Under the pieces are notes generated by a model that did no database searches, had not been told where the DNA came from, and saw only the letters and a program-made list of their open reading frames with translations. Both the position numbers and the translations under genes were made by a program. From Lytechinus pictus (Eukaryota; Echinodermata; Echinoidea; Temnopleuroida; Toxopneustidae), in the NCBI RefSeq assembly GCF_037042905.1, contig NC_087257.1, positions 14,172,001 to 14,236,000 on the forward strand: 64,000 nucleotides of DNA, given 5' to 3'. Positions within the stretch are counted from its first letter, which is position 1. The number at the start of each line of letters is the position of its first letter. Shown here piece by piece: positions 12,131 through 24,010 of this stretch.

Positions 12131-13102
12131 AATACGTCCATAACTTTTACTCAGATGGTAGCTTATAAAATTACCCACACTCTCATGTAAAAATATATCA
12201 AAAACTCGCATTGGTTCGGAATTATTGATGTTTGTTCAAGGGGGGACTTACTTGTTTGTTGTGTATATATATCCAATACTTGCAGGGTTTCACAAGCCAA
12301 ATACTTGTTAAAAGATGCATTTTCATAATCTGGAAAAGACTTGCTTCCCTTGTTTAGGGTACTTTTCGAAACCCCATGGTCGTGCCTGGTATCCACTCAT
12401 CAATGGAAGTGGTCCCCCCGGAATTTGAATCTAATCCCCAATTTCTGGGGAAAGTAAAACTAATGCCCATTACATCGTGTGCTAGAGGCGTATCGTTTGT
12501 GTAGAAGGAGTAAACAAAAGAAACAAAAGAAACCCGCATGTTCAAACGTATTGCATACGCTGTGTACATATCAACGCGTGCGAAATGGTCTCGGCTGGAG
12601 AGGTGATCTGACCCATGGAATCAATTGCCAGTCATCCACCAATAATCCACATTAAATGCAATATCTATTCGATGGACTGTAATGATCTATATCTAAGCCT
12701 TCATTCAGTAAGTTTTTCCTCACTCAATATGTACTCGATTTGTTTGAAAAACCACTTTCTTATTCCTGTCATAATCTACATTATTTTAGGTTTTGCATTT
12801 CGAATATCTCCAGCCATCAGTCGTAATATACATGCATGTATGGTGCGGGTGTCGCAGGAAAGGCTTTTGCACACGAAAAGCAGATCTGTAGGGCCTGTAA
12901 CACAAAGCTTAGCATTGAGCGTAGAGCAGTTTTCTACGTTTGATTCTATTGACTATAATGTACAATCAATCTTAAAAATCGAGTGTATGATTAAGCGTTA
13001 ACTTTTGTGTTGGGGGACCCTAATAATAGCGTACGTAAGGTTTGCGAAAGGTCCCAAATGTCGCAATTGCGACATTATGCGTCGCTGCGACATTAAATAA
13101 AT

Positions 13103-13258
13103 ACATCAGGCTTTGAGAAAGTATAGTGGAATTATTTATCCGAGGTTGGTCTGGCAATTACTATTTTTCCCCGAGGGGCGAAGCCCCGATGGAGTAGTTT
13201 TGCCAATCCAACCGAGGATTAATAATTCCCACTATGCTTTCGAATGAAACGCCTGATA
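13103..13258. mobile_element. Palindromic ~155-bp element
   Basis: The left arm (ATCAGGCTTTGAGAAAGTAT... to GGTTGGTCTGGCAATTACTA) is mirrored by the right arm (TAGTTTTGCCAATCCAACCG ... GCCTGAT). The centre contains CCCCGAGGGGCGAAGCCCCG. Almost the whole element can fold into one hairpin. It is probably a miniature non-autonomous DNA transposon. Confidence 0.65.
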
Positions 13259-15415
13259 TATTTGTTTTATATCCTACTTTTAATAATTTATTACCAAAAT
13301 ATATGCGCTTAGCTCGCAAAGTCCGGTTACTTGCGTTGAATTACCTACTTTTCTCCAAGCCACCGCGCTCAGCGGAACGCAGATTAGTGCCTGTGCCGAC
13401 GCATCGTTGGCATGGTTGGACTTGCCCGGGAGAGAGAGCTCGCTGGTCGGTGCGCCCGAGAGTTTAGCTATATATCCAGTTTCCTGAAATAATGACATCA
13501 GATTATTGGTATAGCGACAAATATATCGAGGTCTGACGTCACACAACATCATAGTTGAGATATTCGGTCACATGATGCTATTTAAACCAATCACAATACA
13601 GGATTCAATCTATGTAGGATATAATATCGGATGTAACAACCCCTTGCTATAGTGTGATTTGTAATCCCTTAGGATTTTTTTGCCAAAATTGATTTTTTTT
13701 GTTGTTTTGGTCCCTTTAGGCCAAAAATGATTGGGTTCAAATTTCCAGACCCCTCCTTCCCTTCGTGGGGGGGGGGGGTAATTTTGTCGCCATATTAGAC
13801 ATGTACAAAGCCAATCGGATAATTTATTGTTTTCAACCTTCTTTCTCACTTTTCTTCGCCAATTTTATTTTTAAGTTGTCTGAGGTGTACAAGAATTATT
13901 ATTTGATGATGTTTTGATGTAAATGATTTTTGCACTTTTTTCACATGGGGGCAGACTTTGCGAAAAATGCTGAAAAATTGTAAAATATTACCCCCATAAT
14001 GTATTTCCCCCTTTTTTTGGCACTAGAATTAGGACAAAAAGATTACAAACTGATAGTCTTGTTATACAGTCCAATAACAGATGAATACATCACATGTAAT
14101 TTATATGATTATTCTTGGTCAATTGATGTAAAAATTAACCCCATTTCAGGATTTTATGCAGTGGAAACCTTACTACAACACTAAATGGCGCCATAACCGA
14201 TCATGATGATATAAGTGTGGTACGGTATGTCACTGACACAGCTCACGTAGGACTTTTGTGTGAAAAATTATTTTATTTTTGGCATTTTTAGATTCACTTG
14301 GGTCCAATCTATCAGAAAGTGATGGAGTTAAAATTTTCCCGACCCTCACCCACTGACTGAGGGGGAGGGGGGAATCAACTCAAGACCCCCAAGACCCCTA
14401 AAATCAGGTGTATTAGCACCACTAGCGTACCTACGGGGGGGGGGCAGGGGGGCACTCTGCCCCCCTGACGAGTCACAACCAAAGACCTTATAATATATTA
14501 CTAGACCGAAAGCTGCGTGCGCGTTCAGCACAAAACAAATGAGATTAGGCTCCGCCTACCGCGATCATTTGAAGACAAAAATAAGCCCTCATTAACATTC
14601 ATGAGCATGAAGATATTCATAATCCGGCCTTTTCATTGGCTAAGAGCGTCATTAATACGCGATTTCCCCGATTCCTTGTCATCGATACTAGTGGTATCGT
14701 GTTACAGAATTAATTATTCATTTGACCTCATTACGTCATCTAATTTATTCATTCTGAAACTTTTCTTTCCACACACGAAGTGGACCTACGAACACTCCGG
14801 TGAGTACGTATAAATTGATATAACCACATGCATTCAGTGGACTATTTACACATTTCACACTGTATTTTGTGATCTTAGGTTATTTCTTTAACAAATTAGA
14901 GAGTTTGTTATCATTCTTCTGTTAAAGGAAAGCAGAATTTTGTCTTTGAAATTGAAGTTAGATTGTCATCGTCGCCCAGTGCAGCCTGTATGTTGCTTGC
15001 AGTGTTGTGGTTATGCCGTTATGCCGCTGTGCCGCTGTGTTAACCACATTTTGTACGGGCTCCTAGCCGGCTGGGAATCGAGAGATAATCGGGCTGGTTT
15101 GGTTCACCTTAGCTCCAACAAGGACCAAATGAGGCTTCTTTTTGTACACTGTAACGTTGGATCTAGAGGGAGATCTGCATCTATCTTCAGTAGATCGAGA
15201 CTCAGTCAGGAATAAACTGTGAAGCGGAGTGTGAATGAAGATACGCCTGTCATTGTGTCAATCCTCAGTCCTCACTTTGTTTCAGATATCAAATTTATTT
15301 TGCATAACTTCAGGCTTCTGCATTTAGCCCCCACCCATTTTAACTCTTATTGTTATTTATAAATATAGTTAGACACGGTCTTAGAAATAACATGCTGCTC
15401 TGCATGTTTGTCTTA
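13259..15415. other. Non-coding with fragments of dispersed repeats
   Basis: It contains G/C homopolymer-bearing fragments at about 13,745-13,780 and 14,360-14,465. The latter reads TAGCGTACCTACGGGGGGGG, like the end of the poly-T element at 19.96 kb (GGTACGCCACTGA). Open frames at 14,517-14,813 and 14,940-15,215 have no domain or splice support that I could establish. Confidence 0.35.
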
Positions 15416-15417
15416 TG

Positions 15418-15960
15418 ACAATAGATCTAGGACCTTGATCTTCTTAATCCTAGGCCCTACTTACTTTACACTTAGATCTAGGCTACTTTACTTTTATTTA
15501 TCAATCGATGCTATCAACTAGGCCTACGTAATTCAAATCTAGTCTAACTTATACTTTCCCAACCCTCGACACTTACCCCCAGGGCTTATGATCTAGGTCT
15601 GTAATTTAGGCCTAGATCTAAGTCTGGGCCTAAACGACTCCATTTGCATGTACGAGTATGACTCTCGGTGGACCAAGGACTAGATCTAGATCTACTCTCG
15701 GTCAATAGTGGCAATGAAGTTAGCCAGGAATAAAAGTCAGAGTCAGACATCAAAAATTTCTAAACCGATATAGGGTCTAGATCTCGGTCTAGAACCGAAG
15801 CTTTACTTTCTAGGTCTACTCTAGATAGATCGAGAGTCCATCGTTAGTCTAGATCTAGACCAAATTTAGATACATGAATGCTGTCGCACAGCACTGAGTC
15901 TCGTTGGACTAGATCTATACTTTCTTACAAATAGATCTAGACCTAGTGCATGAGATTATG
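15418..15960. repeat. AGATCT/AGGCCT palindrome-rich cluster (1)
   Basis: The words TAGATCTA, CTAGATCTAG and AGGCCTA occur dozens of times without a fixed period. A second such cluster lies at 28.24-28.70 kb. There is no coding frame. The density of short palindromes is far above the surroundings. Confidence 0.65.
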
Positions 15961-16011
15961 AAATTATGTTAAAATCAAATGAAATAAGATTCGGAAATAA
16001 AAAGATCCAGA

Positions 16012-16038
16012 TTTTTTTTTTTTTTTTTTGGGGGGGGG
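16012..16038. repeat. Poly-T to poly-G junction (T18 G9)
   Basis: Same arrangement as at 3.7 and 17.7 kb, followed by CAGACATGTG. Confidence 0.85.
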
Positions 16039-16039
16039 C

Positions 16040-17730
16040 AGACATGTGAAAAATTTTAGAGAAACCTAAAATTTAGAAAGCGAGAGCCAGAAACGACCAA
16101 TATTACCTAGGGCCGTTTTGTTCATTTTCTAAAGTAAAATTGAAGGATGTCATGCAATTCTCTTTTTGATCATTGATGAAGGTTTTCACATTTCAGCTCT
16201 TACCCAAACCCCTCCCCCTATACATACGGCCATGAAAAAGATCACTTCTTATTATTGTTCTCTCTTTTCTTTCACAAACAGGTTGAGTTTGAAGAACAAG
16301 AAAAGCAGTAGAGGTCTACCTACCGGTATATGGTTCAAGATGATGATCATAAGGGCATGCATCATTTTGCAGATTCTCATCCAGGTATAAAACTTAAACT
16401 AACCCATACAAAATTACAGATACATTACATGCATGGAATGTTAACCATGTTTACATTAAATAAAAATAATCCGAGCCACAAATAGGTAGGATCTGTAATT
16501 AGTATACACTTCTTAGATATACAGGCTCTTGAGTCTAAGATAGAAACAATGCCAAAAGTTATGTACCTTGGGCAAATTTCTAAAATAAGGTCATGTCCTT
16601 GATCTACTAGTAATTAAATGGCCTTTTTATTTCCTATTTGTTTATAAACAAAGCAATATTTATTTTTCATATTTTACAAAATTCATTTTATTCATTCTTT
16701 AGTGTGATATTCATATTTCATATTTGTAGATTTACGATTTTTTTTAAATCTTGTTATTTTACATTTTGTCCAATAGGATGATGCAGTTTTGCAATTTCCA
16801 TGGAGGTGATTGATGATGATAAATAATTGGTGAAGTAGGCCTAATAGAACAGCGACTAGACCACAAAGAGAAATACAACCTACAGCAGTTATATGAGTGA
16901 GTTAATTAATATTTTTAATAATGGAGGTTGTTCACATTTTTTTTGCAAAAAATAGACCTGCCTTTAAAAAACCCATTTCAATTTTGTTTTTAGATTATAG
17001 TTAGTGTCGTTTTTAATCACAGATCAAAATATTCTGTGCAACAAAACATCAACTTTAATTATGACTATTTATATAATTTACATATTCATATATTCATATT
17101 TATGAGAAATCTCTGACATTTTTTCATAGAGTACATGTAGTTATAATGGAGAGTGGTATATAAACTGCATAGAACAGGTTTAAGTGATATGCTTTATAGA
17201 AGTACAAGTTTATAATTAGTAGAAGTAAGATTTCCTGTTATGTGTTGAAGAAACATATATATGTATAGTCTCACTTAAAACATTTATGTTTTATGAATCA
17301 CGACAATTTTAATTCAAATTCATTGATTTTCTTTCTCTATTTTTTCAATCTGAAGGACTGGTGTAACAGATGTTTTCATTCAAGAAATCCAACAATTCAA
17401 TATTGAAGAGTCTGACTTAGGAACCACTTGATGAAGATGGAAAAGGTTTTTTTTTTCCAAGTTCAATTTTTCAACAACAAAAAAAAATTATTATCACAAC
17501 CCCAAATTCATGACGTATGAAATTTCTTTTTGATTTTCATTAAAACTGGTTGCAAAAGGAGAAGCTATAAACATACAAATAGGAGCGGCGGAGTGAAGTT
17601 GAAAGTGGGGGGGCATAGGGAAAATGCTGTATTACGTGAAATTTTTAAGAAGTTGCGAGAGAGGAAAATTTTGACATTTTTAAAAAGAAAATCTAAAATA
17701 TTCAGAATGATATATATTCACCCTTTTCTA
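16040..17730. other. Non-coding, AT-rich, nothing recognised
   Basis: Around 16,166-16,390 there is an open frame preceded by a pyrimidine tract and TTTCAG and ending near a GTATAA. It lacks domain character, so I do not call it an exon. The rest is AT-rich. Confidence 0.3.
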
Positions 17731-17761
17731 TTTTTTTTTTTTTTTTTTTTTGGGGGGGGGG
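17731..17761. repeat. Poly-T to poly-G junction (T21 G10)
   Basis: T-run followed by G-run, then CAAGAGTCCTTCAAGC and C-runs. It is a member of the recurrent poly-T/poly-G family. Confidence 0.85.
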
Positions 17762-17939
17762 CAAGAGTCCTTCAAGCCCCCCCTCCCCCTCCATCTGTAC
17801 GAAACTACTTATATACCCCACTCATGAATCATTAAACCTAATGCACAAACGATTTCCTTCACAAGTATATTATCGAAATGAGAATATTGTTTTCTTTTTT
17901 CAAAGGGCAATCGTCATGGTGACCATAAAACTGGTCATT

Positions 17940-18260
17940 CTCAGGTGAAAGGGGCACAGAACAAGTTCTTTAGGAGCACTTTCATTGGGTAAAAGGGGGC
18001 AGTGATTCGAGAAAGGGCACTTACAAGAAGGCGAGGGGGCACTCTTTAACACATGAAACGGGCCCTCAGATGAAAGGGCACAGAACACGTTCCGGGGGGG
18101 GGGGCATTTTTGGGTTAAAAAATTGCATACAAGGAAGAGCACTTGGTAACACCCAAAACAGGTTCTCGTCAGGTGAAAGGGACACAGTACACGTTCGTGA
18201 GGGGGCATTTTTCTTGCATAAAAAGGCACTTTTCAGTGCTTCAAGAAGTAGGGGGAACTG
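17940..18260. repeat. Degenerate ~100-127-bp tandem repeat
   Basis: The phrase GTGAAAGGGGCACAGAACAA (variants) recurs near 17,943, 18,070 and 18,171. Each is followed by GTTC and a G-rich 'GGGGGCA' word. Open frames on both strands are composition artefacts. Confidence 0.65.
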
Positions 18261-18722
18261 TGCCCCCCCCCCCCATCCCCAGGATCGCTGCCCCAGCATA
18301 CAAAAACAAAATATTTTGGTTCAAAGTATTAACATACGCTTAAGAAAAAGGTCAAGCTTAATCCTCTAATAATGTGATATTTTGTATGGCTAATTAATAA
18401 AATTCACCACTAACCAGAAAATTCCTTTATGTCTTTCATTTGTGTTCATATAGTATTTGTACAGAGCTAAAATGAAAGGGATTTGGAATTGGCAAAATTC
18501 AAAATGAGATGAAGATCGAGAGAGGGAAAGAGTGATGAGAAGTGGGTTGAAGAGATGAAAAAGAAATGGAGGGGCACATATGAAGAGATAATTTAGAGGG
18601 GGGTGGTAAGAGAGCTAGAATGTGGGAAGTAGGAACAAAAGGGGTGGAAGAGAAATAAGACGAGATTTATGGAAACCAGGAGACATATAACAAGTGGGAA
18701 AAGAAGAAGGAAATATATGAAG

Positions 18723-18949
18723 AGTTTAGTTGCAAAAGGGGTTAGGGCCACTTTGGACCATTCCAAGAAAATAATTTTTATTTTATTCTCCCATATTGCA
18801 ATATTCTAATGCGAAACTGAATTTTCATGATACCCTACCATAAGAACATAAAATTGGGTATAAAAGATATCTACTTGTCTTCATATTTTTTAAGATATTA
18901 TTTTCCAAAAAAAGGTTTGTGTGGACCTAACCCCTTTTGCAACTAAACT
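18723..18949. mobile_element. 227-bp element with perfect 24-bp inverted ends
   Basis: AGTTTAGTTGCAAAAGGGGT+TAGG at the left end is exactly inverted at the right end (18,926-18,949). Two further copies of the inner word GACCTAACCCCTTTT lie just downstream, at about 18,956 and 19,103. Its size, perfect ends and lack of frame suggest a young miniature inverted-repeat element. Confidence 0.75.
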
Positions 18950-19654
18950 GAAAAGGACCTAACCCCTTTTGAAAAAAGGTGATTTTTCTTTGCCATATTA
19001 GTTCACTTTTTAATAGGAATTTCAACTTTTCTATGGAATCATCTTATATAGCTACTAAAAATATATACATTAAGACATAAAAATCAAGTTTGATGAAAAA
19101 TGGACCTAACCCCTTTTGAAAATGAGCTCTACATATGTAGGAGAAAGGCGGCACAAAAGAATTTTGAGTGGGAAAATGATTAAATGGAAAAAAAAACAGA
19201 GTAAGAAATGCTGGAGAATAAAGGGGACAGGAAACGTATTAAACATGATAAATTGGGGCCCGTTTCATCATGACTTACAAGTATGGTAACTACGATTTAG
19301 GGATGGCAAAAGCACTAGAGACCTCTTTACCTAATCACGACTTGATCTACTCTTTTCATCTTCCCTTTTGGAATTATCAAAGGCCTATAAGACGCAATAC
19401 AAACAATGCTTTGTTTTTAAGTGATATCGCTTGTGATATCGATACTTTATAGAGCGCAACGTATCGTCTCAGATTTGCGCTTGCTTGATTCGCTGAATCC
19501 TTCGCGTCACGAGCGCGTAACAAAATGAATACATTAATGAATTTGCCAAGTTGACCTTTGTCATTGCGCTGATGTGCGTATTGTCTAATACACGTACAAA
19601 ACCACAGTTGACGAGGGAGCATCGTACGAAATTAATATTAATGAGGGCTTATTT

Positions 19655-19778
19655 TAGCTTAAAAACCTTTTTTTGCCCCCCCTGACGAGCTTTAAGACCT
19701 TCAATGCCCCCCTGGCCTTTGGCCTTTTTTTTTTCCTTGTTAATTTTTTTCTGGTACGAAATCCTTTGTGATCGAAGA

Positions 19779-19824
<46 letters not shown>

Positions 19825-19963
19825 TGTCAATTTTTTTCTGGTACGAAATCCTTTATTTGTGATCGAAGACCTTTTTTTTTTTTTTTTTTTTGTCAAATTT
19901 TTGGGCGGACGGTTTTGCCCCCCCCCCCCCCTGTGGAAAATCCTCGGTACGCCACTGATTAGC
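19655..19963. mobile_element. Poly-T/poly-C dispersed repeat
   Basis: T-runs of 41 (19,781-19,821) and 20 (19,872-19,891) each follow a copy of the ~45-bp phrase 'TTTTTCTGGTACGAAATCCTTTG..GATCGAAGACC'. A C-run and GGTACGCCACTGA end the unit. Reverse-complemented, this is a poly-A-bearing element with a tandemly duplicated segment, possibly SINE-like. No encoded product. Confidence 0.5.
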
Positions 19964-20225
19964 ACTTTTGGGACTGGTTAAAAACTAGAATTGTTTTTTA
20001 CCAACCATATCCCCTATCCCATCCCCAACACCCCCCCCCCATCTGGCATACAACTTTTACCATTTGGCCACTCATTCTAGAGTACATTCAACGATTAAAG
20101 GACTTCTATTCGAATTGTCATATTTGCTTCTCGGCCTATTTCCAATTACTGATAACACATAAACTGCATTTACCCCCATCCCACACACACACACATGCAC
20201 ACAACCAGTATTAAAATAATAAAGC

Positions 20226-20343
20226 AAAATTGAATGACCTCGGAGCGATACGACATATATCGCTCAAACTAGATTTATATCGCCCGAGTCGTAGACACCG
20301 AGGGTGATATCAATTTAGTGAGGGTGATACATGTTCTTTCGCC
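20226..20343. repeat. Dispersed-repeat end with GATAT/CGCTC motifs
   Basis: CGGAGCGATACGACATATAT and GAGGGTGATATCAATTTAGT are arranged as imperfect inverted words around a 60-bp centre. It looks like the terminus of a DNA transposon. The partner end was not found. Confidence 0.35.
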
Positions 20344-23277
20344 CCCAGGCCAGTCAATATTGCTATTATTAACCAAATCAGACATTTAGAGCAAAAATCG
20401 GTAAAATTCAGTTAAAAAGAAGTCCATGTCATTTTCACAAAAAAATTTCAGAGAGTTACTTTGGAATCTATGCATTATGGAAATGCAAAAAATAACATAG
20501 GTTCATGTGCTCATTTTTTTCTACGGGTCTTCAAAGTCACCGTATTTGAATGATATGCAATTTTGCGCAATCAAGAGAATTATGCCTCTCTTAGACCTCA
20601 CGAATTTAACAAATGAGTTTAAATCATCTTTACTCAGTGGATACCGCATCAAACTTCATCGAATTCTCAAGATATATAACAAAGTGTATACCAAAGTAAA
20701 AGAAAGTCTTTTAATTGGTAAAACTATATCTATTTGGCAGGGGGGTGAAACTCCGCTTCTGCATCCGGTTAGACATGGGGAAATTTTGGAAGGTCAAAAG
20801 TGCACACTGCTCCCATTTTTCGCGTACAAGTCTATGGACACCACAACTTCATGGCACACCAGCGAAACAGAGGCGTGGTCATAATTGGCCTGCGCGCACA
20901 GCGTAAAGATATGCAAATAAGTATATTGTTACTAATTAGCATAATGCGCGACGTGATTGATTATGAAATGAATTCATAGAGTTGCGTCTTTGGTAAATAA
21001 TATTAATAAGGTAGATTATGTCATTCATTCCCCCGTTCACCCCCGGTATTCAGTTGTTAATTCATCTTTCCTTGTTTACATATTTTCCTGTCGCGATTAT
21101 TACTACATCAATTAATAAAATTATTTATTTGCTACAGCTATTTCCCTTGAAGAAATGTGGAAGCTTACAAGGAATTCATTAATAGGATTGAACTTAGGGA
21201 TCTGCTTGCTCGATCTATTCATGCAGTCATCACTGCATATTATTTTCATTACACATCATTAATAGCCATAATTATTTATATGTTTGGGGTTTTTTTTAGG
21301 GGGGGGGTAGATACTTAAAATGATCAGAGAAATCTGAGCAAGAGAGCAAAGCAATTTAGAAGGCCATTTTGTCTTTATTTTGAAATTGAAATGAACAATC
21401 TGGTGCAAATCTTATAAAGATTTTAAAAAAATGTATATTTTCTGAGTTTGGGATGGGAGCAAAATTAAGACAGCCCAGTACCCCCCCCCCGCATGAATTT
21501 ACTCTCATCAAGGCTATCTTAAAAAGGTCACTTCCAAAAAAGATAAAGTTTTATTTGTACCTGCCCGCCCCAAAATCTATCCATCGATCCCACCCTTCCC
21601 CCCTCTCTCTTCCACACACACACATACATGTACCACATAATCATGCGAGCAAACAATTATTCTCATATCATTTTTATCCCACTCTTAAATCAAACTCATT
21701 TATCTCTTTAGGAAGAATATCTAATTTGGCTGCACCTGATCTTAAAATGTCACAGTAGGCCATATTTTTATGGGCTATCTTGCCATGCATGCATGGTATT
21801 TTGATACTTTATGCTATACTCTTACCTGTTGTACTAGTATTATACCCATAGATACCTGACAAACAAAATCAATCAATCAGTAGCACCATCATATATTCCA
21901 GTCATATAGAAGTATTCTTCATTATCATCATTACCTACATCACAACACAGTTTGGTAGCAATAACATCATTATCACAAATCTTTCACGCAATGTGAATAA
22001 ATAAATCACGAATATCAAGATTAGAAAGTATATTTCAAATTAAAATATTTATTAAGGAATCAATTTCTGAATATGTGATCAAAATATTCCTATCCTCTTT
22101 TTCTCGCCAAAGCATCACATTACATCAGCAAAATACATATAATGAATGCAACATAAATTGCAAGGCTGTTACAAGGGAGGGGATGTAATTTTTTTGGTAA
22201 AATCTAGAGAAAACAAATTAAAAAAAATAACTTTCATAGGTATTGATAAGCCTTATATAGTCAATATAAGGAGACATCAAGGATGTCATTAAAAAAATTA
22301 ACGATATACATCTCTCTCAAAGTCGGTTACTCAAATATCAAGTAATTTTTTTTCAGCATTTGCTGACAAGAAATAGCATGCTAATCTAACCGAGGGCACT
22401 TCACAAAGGGAGCACATTGCCACATTTCTCTAAAGAGTGCCTTCCCAAATCTGCACATTAGTAAATTAGTAACAAAATTGCTTATTGGCTATTGTTGTGA
22501 AGTGCTGCTAGAGCTGTGTTCTATTTCCAACAATTTTTTTTTCATTTGAAGAGCTAATTTAGTTCATAATACGGGACATGAACAATACAGTGCTACAAGA
22601 ACAAAAAGAGATTAAAAACGAACAAAACAGTGCAACTTTTCACTTCCCCAAAAAAATAAATTCAACAGCTTAATGTCCAGCAATACAGATCCTTGTTTCA
22701 TAAAGACGTCAATTATGGTAAACTTGCCCCAATTGTAACTAGCAACTAACATGGGAACCTCAATGTTGATCTGTTACTTTAATATTTCCATGGTAATTAC
22801 CAGAATGGCAAAGAGTTAGAGTAGTGGATAGACTTAATGAAATGGGGTCCAGGAGTGAGAGTGATTTCTTAATTCTTTGTTCTGTCACCTTGTTTTTTTT
22901 AGTATGCACATTTTCAATGAAAACCCATTATTTCTTATTGTCTTATGTATGTCTGTAGGCATGTACATAGCCCAGAACTCAGTAAAGACCCATTCTGAAT
23001 TGATTATATTACCAGAATACAACTTATCCCTTTCAAACTACTTATATCATTAACAGTTCTTTCACTACTACTACATGTAGATGATTAGAACATTAATAAA
23101 GGGTGGGTAGGTGTGCCGTTTGGGAAAATATTTCAATCTTGTGTGAAACCTATGGACCTAAGTATCAATACTCCATTTTTTTTTCTACAGATGTGTAGTT
23201 CAAGCAACATTCAATATGTATTGACATGTTTATTCAAATTCATTCAATTTTTAAAATGAGTAATTTTGATGAAGTAG
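20344..23277. other. Non-coding, no gene recognised
   Basis: It includes a poly-T/poly-G remnant near 21,290-21,308, CA-rich stretches near 21,610, and a probable fold-back element at about 22,690-22,852 (CTTGTTTCATAAAGACGTCA against an inverse of TTAATGAAATGGGGTCCAGG). No exon could be supported. Confidence 0.35.
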
Positions 23278-23351
23278 CTACTTGTTATGAACTTGGCCTC
23301 CATATTTCTTCTTATAATCTGCCCTGGTGATACTCAAACTGCCTGCGGAAC
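23278..23351 (-). CDS. Candidate last coding exon of a minus-strand gene
   Basis: On the minus strand, a T-rich tract ending ACCATGCAG gives a good acceptor. One frame then encodes 23 residues rich in Ser, Tyr and Lys and ends at TAG (23,278-23,280). It enters in phase 1 and would complete a Cys codon with the exon at 23,891. No protein family is recognised. The short length and the existence of another plausible frame (Phe-Arg-Arg-Gln..., ending sooner) keep confidence low. Confidence 0.25.
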
Positions 23352-23890
23352 CTGCATGGTAAACAAAAAAAAAGAAAAGAACAAAATGAGCTGCTGATAT
23401 AAATTATTCTTACTCATCTAGTTCAGTTTATTAAGAAGTTTTAAACGTTTAATTAGGCCCTAATCTTCCATGCAATATTGTTTAGATAATGCACATGTAG
23501 TAATCTATATAGCCAGATAAAAATCATAGATCACTATTTATAGAGCATTATTCATAGATTTTTTTTGATTAAGTGTGTAAACTCATTCACATATATATCA
23601 TAAAATTACTCTCAATATTTTGTCCTTTTTTATTTCTGTCTACAAAGTAACTGAGTTTTAAAGTGATATCACATATGACTCATGTAGATAAGAAAAGAGA
23701 CATGGACAATAAGTATGCATTGATGATAATGGAAATACAGGTGAATCTGAATCCAAATAAATATTTACTCACAACGGAGCTTTACTATATGGGATAACAT
23801 GATTCAGAAAAAGTTGCTATAGCCCTCCCCCCCCCCCCAAATAAAAAAGAAATAGGAGGCCTTTTTTTAACAAAAACAAGCATACCTTAC

Positions 23891-24010
23891 AAGTTTTCAG
23901 TTCAAATATCCTGTTCCTCATCAGATCGTAACTCTTGGTGATGTGTAAATGGTAGTTGACTTTGTACTTCTGACTGGGCTGGGACTGCTAAGAACTTGAT
24001 CCCATTGGAT
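23891..24010 (-). CDS. Candidate internal/terminal exon, minus strand
   Basis: Minus-strand TTGAATTGCAG gives an acceptor at 24,011 and CTT|GTAAGG a donor at 23,890 (GTATGC at 23,885 is an alternative). Two frames look protein-like. One runs to a TGA within the exon and ends ...SDEEQDI. The other encodes ...KYKVNYHLHITKSYDLMRNR... and could splice in phase into the exon at 23,351, but it has a TAG near the exon start and so needs a weaker internal acceptor. I cannot decide between them. A possible first exon, ATG at 25,581 running to a GTAAGT donor at 25,559, is also present. Confidence 0.28.

Noticed and set aside
13103-13258. microRNA precursor
   Set aside because: The hairpin is too long and symmetric and looks like a fold-back transposon. 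There is no evidence of processing.
14517-15215. Two open frames as exons of a gene
   Set aside because: No domain, no consistent splice pairs, and the surroundings are repeat fragments.
19768-19962. Poly-Phe protein
   Set aside because: Translation of poly-T runs in a dispersed repeat.
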